A DNA stretch of 8,510 nt from assembly GCF_031082345.1 (NCBI RefSeq), contig NZ_JAVHLH010000105.1, positions 474-8,983 on the forward strand. The letters run 5' to 3'. Made by a program: the position numbers and the translations under genes. How positions within the stretch are numbered: the first letter of the stretch is position 1; each line of letters begins with the position of its first letter. Positions 6,899 through 8,510 of the stretch are shown here, one piece after another. Below the pieces are notes generated by a model. That model did no database searches. It was not told where the DNA came from and saw nothing but the letters and a program-made list of their open reading frames with translations. This DNA comes from Brevundimonas sp. Lineage in GTDB: Bacteria; Pseudomonadota; Alphaproteobacteria; Caulobacterales; Caulobacteraceae.

Positions 6899-6958
6899 AC
6901 GGGGCGACTCGGCCTATGCCATGGGCGTAGGCGAGGCCTCGAGCCCCCGTTCGCGGGG
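6899..6958 (+). ncRNA. Candidate structured RNA element with mutually exclusive stems
   Basis: Three hairpins fit in 60 bases. CTC plus GCCTATGCC (6908-6920, one bulged G) pairs with GGCGTAGGCGAG (6924-6935) around the loop ATG: 12 pairs with one G-U if read as plus-strand RNA. CCCCG (6945-6949) pairs with CGGGG (6954-6958) around a TTCG tetraloop. ACGGGGC (6899-6905) can instead pair with 6943-6950 (one bulged C), enclosing the first hairpin and excluding the TTCG hairpin. The TTCG loop favours the plus strand. It lies upstream of another terminator-like hairpin and of the hydrolase gene, so it could be a small RNA, a regulatory leader, or a structured DNA site. It does not fold as a tRNA, and I could not match it to tmRNA, SRP RNA or a riboswitch class that I know. 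Confidence 0.3.
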
Positions 6959-7078
6959 TGATTGATCGCCAACATCGATGATGTGGTCAGTCAGCTTTGC
7001 TGGCTTGTCACAGCAACGGTCGATCCCCACATGGATCAGCTCGGCCGTTTTGTGAGCGTATGTTGAGTTGCGTATGGC

Positions 7079-7133
7079 GGGAAGAGAGCGGCCCGAACTT
7101 TGCCGGAACGGTAAGCCGCCCTCTCCCCTTTTT
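7079..7133 (+). terminator. Intrinsic-terminator-like hairpin upstream of the hydrolase gene
   Basis: The arm 7079-7092 (GGGAAGAGAGCGGC) pairs with 7115-7127 (GCCGCCCTCTCCC), with one mismatch (A7087/C7120) and one bulged A, giving 12 pairs. The loop of 22 bases can itself form three more pairs (7093-7095 with 7109-7111). C7128 and then TTTTT (7129-7133) follow, so the form is that of a rho-independent terminator on the plus strand. It ends 115 bases before the hydrolase ATG. Either an upstream small RNA ends here or it is a conditional terminator in a long hydrolase leader. Confidence 0.45.
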
Positions 7134-7177
7134 CCCGACTCGCAAGGGCCGGTGACCGACCTTTATCGGGGGGACCG

Positions 7178-7207
7178 TTAAGAAACAACGGAGCCGCCTG
7201 ATATTCT
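7178..7207 (+). promoter_or_regulatory. Weak candidate sigma-70 promoter for the hydrolase gene
   Basis: TTAAGA (7178-7183) and TATTCT (7202-7207) each match the vegetative -35 and -10 consensus at four of six positions, with an 18-base spacer. A start near 7213 would give a leader of about 36 bases. That leader contains a small hairpin, CGGGT/ACCCG (7223-7227 with 7233-7237), just ahead of the GGAG ribosome-binding site (7240-7243). The match is poor and alphaproteobacterial promoters often deviate, so this is only a candidate. Confidence 0.2.
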
Positions 7208-7248
7208 TCGGCACGGCAGGCGCGGGTTTCTCACCCGTTGGAGCCTTT

Positions 7249-8394
7249 ATGCCCAAGCTTACCTTCTTCCCGCTGAACAACGCGGACTGCTGCCTGCTCG
7301 ATCTGGCCGGCGGCGAAAAGATCATCTTCGACTACGCCCACCAGAAGGACGCAAACGATCCGAACGATCTGCGGATCGACCTGGAGAAGGCAATCCGCGA
7401 TGACCTGAACGCCGCCCGGCGCAAGGATGTCGACGTTTTCTGCATCACCCACCTGGACAAGGATCATATCTGCCGGTCCAGCGAGATTTTCTGGCTGGAG
7501 CACGCGACCTGCTACCAGGGCGACGACCGCTTCAAGATTAAGGAGCTGTGGGTTCCGGCCTGCGTGATCCTCGAAGACGGCCTCGTCGATGAGTCCCGCA
7601 TCTGGCGACAGGAGGCACGTCACCGCCTGCGCGAAGGCAAGGGCATCCGGGTGTTTTCGCGCCCCGAGGTGCTGCGCAAGTGGCTCGAATCTCAGGGCCT
7701 CGACTTCGACTCCCGCAAGCATCTGTTCGTCGATGCCGGAACCCTCGTGCCGACCTACAACCTGGGCGCTCACGGCGTGGAGTTCTTTGCCCACTCGCCC
7801 TTCGCCAGTCGCCTCGACAACGGCGAGCTGATGGACCGCAACACGGACGGCATCTTCGTGCAGGCCACGTTCGAGGTGCTTGGCAAAAAGACGCGGCTGA
7901 TGCTCGGGGCCGACGCCGACTACGAGGTGCTGAGCGCCATCGTCGACATCACGAACTATCACGGCCGCCCGGAGCGGCTGGAGTGGGACGTGTTCAAACT
8001 GCCCCATCACTGCTCGTACCTGTCGCTCGGGCCCGAGAAAGGCCGGGAGGAGACGACGCCGGTGGACCAGGTGAAGGAGCTCTACGAGATCCACGGCCAG
8101 CGGCGCGGCATCATCGTCTCGACGAGCAAGCCGATCCCGCAGACCGGCAGCGACACCCAGCCGCCCCATCGCCAAGCGGCGAACTACTATCGCCGCATCA
8201 CCGGGTTCAACGGCCTGGGCGGCGACTTCAAGGTGACGATGGAGCATCCGCGAGCATCTGCGCCGAAGCCGCTGGTAGTCGAGATCGATCACACCAAGGC
8301 GCGCATCGTCGCGGCGGTCTCCGCCGGTGCCGGAGCCATGACCGGCGCCGCAGCCCCGCGCGCCGGACATCGTCCGATCTTTCGTCTGGTTTGA
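7249..8394 (+). CDS. ComEC-like metallo-beta-lactamase-fold hydrolase
   Basis: This soluble 381-residue protein has the metallo-beta-lactamase fold in the variant found in the C-terminal domain of ComEC/Rec2. The N-terminal strands (KLTFFPLNNADCCLLDL, then KIIFDYA) match the usual opening of such domains. The first metal motif is CITHLDKDH (residues 65-73), an HxDxDH form (H68, D70, D72, H73) with Asp at the second position, as in ComEC, instead of HxHxDH. The strand and turn RLMLGADAD (216-224) supplies the later metal-binding Asp. KLPHHCSY (250-257) corresponds to the ComEC HHGS motif, with H253/H254 at the metal site. An insertion of about 90 residues (85-175) may shape the substrate pocket. 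The last 35 residues form a low-complexity Ala/Gly tail. There is no signal peptide or membrane segment, so it should be cytosolic. ATG 7249 has GGAG five bases upstream. Substrate unknown: a phosphodiester (nucleic acid or nucleotide) is likely by family. It is divergent from the nuclease-STAND gene, and a strong hairpin follows it. Confidence 0.85.
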   Translation: MPKLTFFPLNNADCCLLDLAGGEKIIFDYAHQKDANDPNDLRIDLEKAIRDDLNAARRKDVDVFCITHLDKDHICRSSEIFWLEHATCYQGDDRFKIKELWVPACVILEDGLVDESRIWRQEARHRLREGKGIRVFSRPEVLRKWLESQGLDFDSRKHLFVDAGTLVPTYNLGAHGVEFFAHSPFASRLDNGELMDRNTDGIFVQATFEVLGKKTRLMLGADADYEVLSAIVDITNYHGRPERLEWDVFKLPHHCSYLSLGPEKGREETTPVDQVKELYEIHGQRRGIIVSTSKPIPQTGSDTQPPHRQAANYYRRITGFNGLGGDFKVTMEHPRASAPKPLVVEIDHTKARIVAAVSAGAGAMTGAAAPRAGHRPIFRLV

Positions 8395-8467
8395 GTCGGA
8401 GGGTGGGCGATCCGACGACAGCGATGCTGGAGACGTGGTGCGGTCCCGTCATCGAACCGGAAGCGGC

Positions 8468-8510
8468 CACGGCGAGGAAGGCCGCGAACTCGCGTGCCTT
8501 CCTCGCCGTG
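8468..8510 (+). terminator. Strong hairpin at the right edge, probable transcription terminator
   Basis: A perfect 15-bp inverted repeat (8468-8482 with 8496-8510) is topped by a further 4-bp stem CGCG/CGCG (8483-8486 with 8491-8494), with one bulged T and the loop AACT. It begins 73 bases after the hydrolase stop codon. A stem this long cannot reasonably be chance, and its position suits a terminator for the hydrolase transcript. The window ends on the last base of the right arm, so the following T-tract, if any, cannot be seen, and the stem may extend further. Confidence 0.65.

Larger units (their letters stand above)
6420..7248. other. 829-bp divergent intergenic region, apparently AT-richer and hairpin-rich
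   Basis: This space separates the start of the minus-strand nuclease-STAND gene from the start of the plus-strand hydrolase gene, so it must hold both promoters. By eye, 6500-7080 is less GC-rich than the flanking genes. No open frame is convincing. The best are a minus-strand 72-codon frame (6547-6765) and a plus-strand 62-codon frame (6680-6868); neither has a clear ribosome-binding site or domain, and they overlap each other. A 21-codon plus-strand frame from ATG 6865 (MMVIWAKSPFGYG...) crosses the first terminator-like hairpin. The inverted repeats at 6440-6460, 6878-6894, 6899-6958 and 7079-7133 are listed separately. The region may carry a small RNA, a long regulatory leader or decayed sequence. 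I saw no tRNA, attachment duplication or transposase remnant. Confidence 0.6.

Noticed and set aside
7231..8370. 379-codon minus-strand frame antisense to the hydrolase gene
   Set aside because: The plus-strand frame carries precise metal-binding motifs and a good ribosome-binding site; the antisense frame is its complementary shadow.
8403..8510. Open plus-strand frame from GTG 8403 or ATG 8424 to the window edge, a possible next gene
   Set aside because: The ribosome-binding site is badly spaced for either start and the frame runs through the 15-bp terminator-like stem. It cannot be excluded without more sequence.

Overview
The window looks like an accessory region of a high-GC Gram-negative bacterium, most likely an alphaproteobacterium. 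A Caulobacterales member (Brevundimonas, Phenylobacterium or Caulobacter type) fits, but only tentatively. The grounds are the strongly GC-biased third codon positions, the two lipoprotein signal peptides, and a small Xre regulator beginning MQRS, a type I associate with that order. There is no rRNA, tRNA, CRISPR array, transposase, integrase or recognisable insertion sequence.

Left part (1-1454): two lipoprotein genes lie head to tail on the minus strand with no gap between stop and start. The second, cut by the left edge, shows only its signal peptide, lipobox and a disordered linker. Divergent from them is an 86-residue Xre-type regulator. The space between holds a perfect 7+7 bp inverted repeat that is a good candidate operator. 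A small acidic orphan protein converges on the regulator with a 13-bp gap. A gene-poor stretch (1455-1793) follows, containing a 9+9 bp inverted repeat.

Centre (1794-6419, minus strand): one very large gene encodes a 1541-residue protein with an N-terminal Mrr/PD-(D/E)xK nuclease-like domain, a STAND/NACHT-like P-loop NTPase, and a long alpha-helical, HEAT-like C-terminal half. This is the architecture of Avs-type phage sensors and related nuclease-STAND defence proteins, so immunity is its most likely role.

Right part (6420-8510): an 829-bp gap without a convincing gene separates the nuclease-STAND gene from a divergent gene for a 381-residue ComEC-like metallo-beta-lactamase-fold hydrolase. 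The gap looks AT-richer than its flanks and is full of inverted repeats: a hairpin in the STAND leader whose loop is complementary to a neighbouring segment, a compact multi-hairpin element near 6900-6960 with two mutually exclusive stems, and two intrinsic-terminator-like hairpins. A very strong hairpin at the right edge probably ends the hydrolase transcript.

The most interesting reading is a two-gene divergent defence module: a nuclease-STAND sensor/effector and a ComEC-like hydrolase, with a structured, possibly regulatory RNA region between them. The domain assignments rest on visible motifs. The functional pairing and any RNA function are inference.
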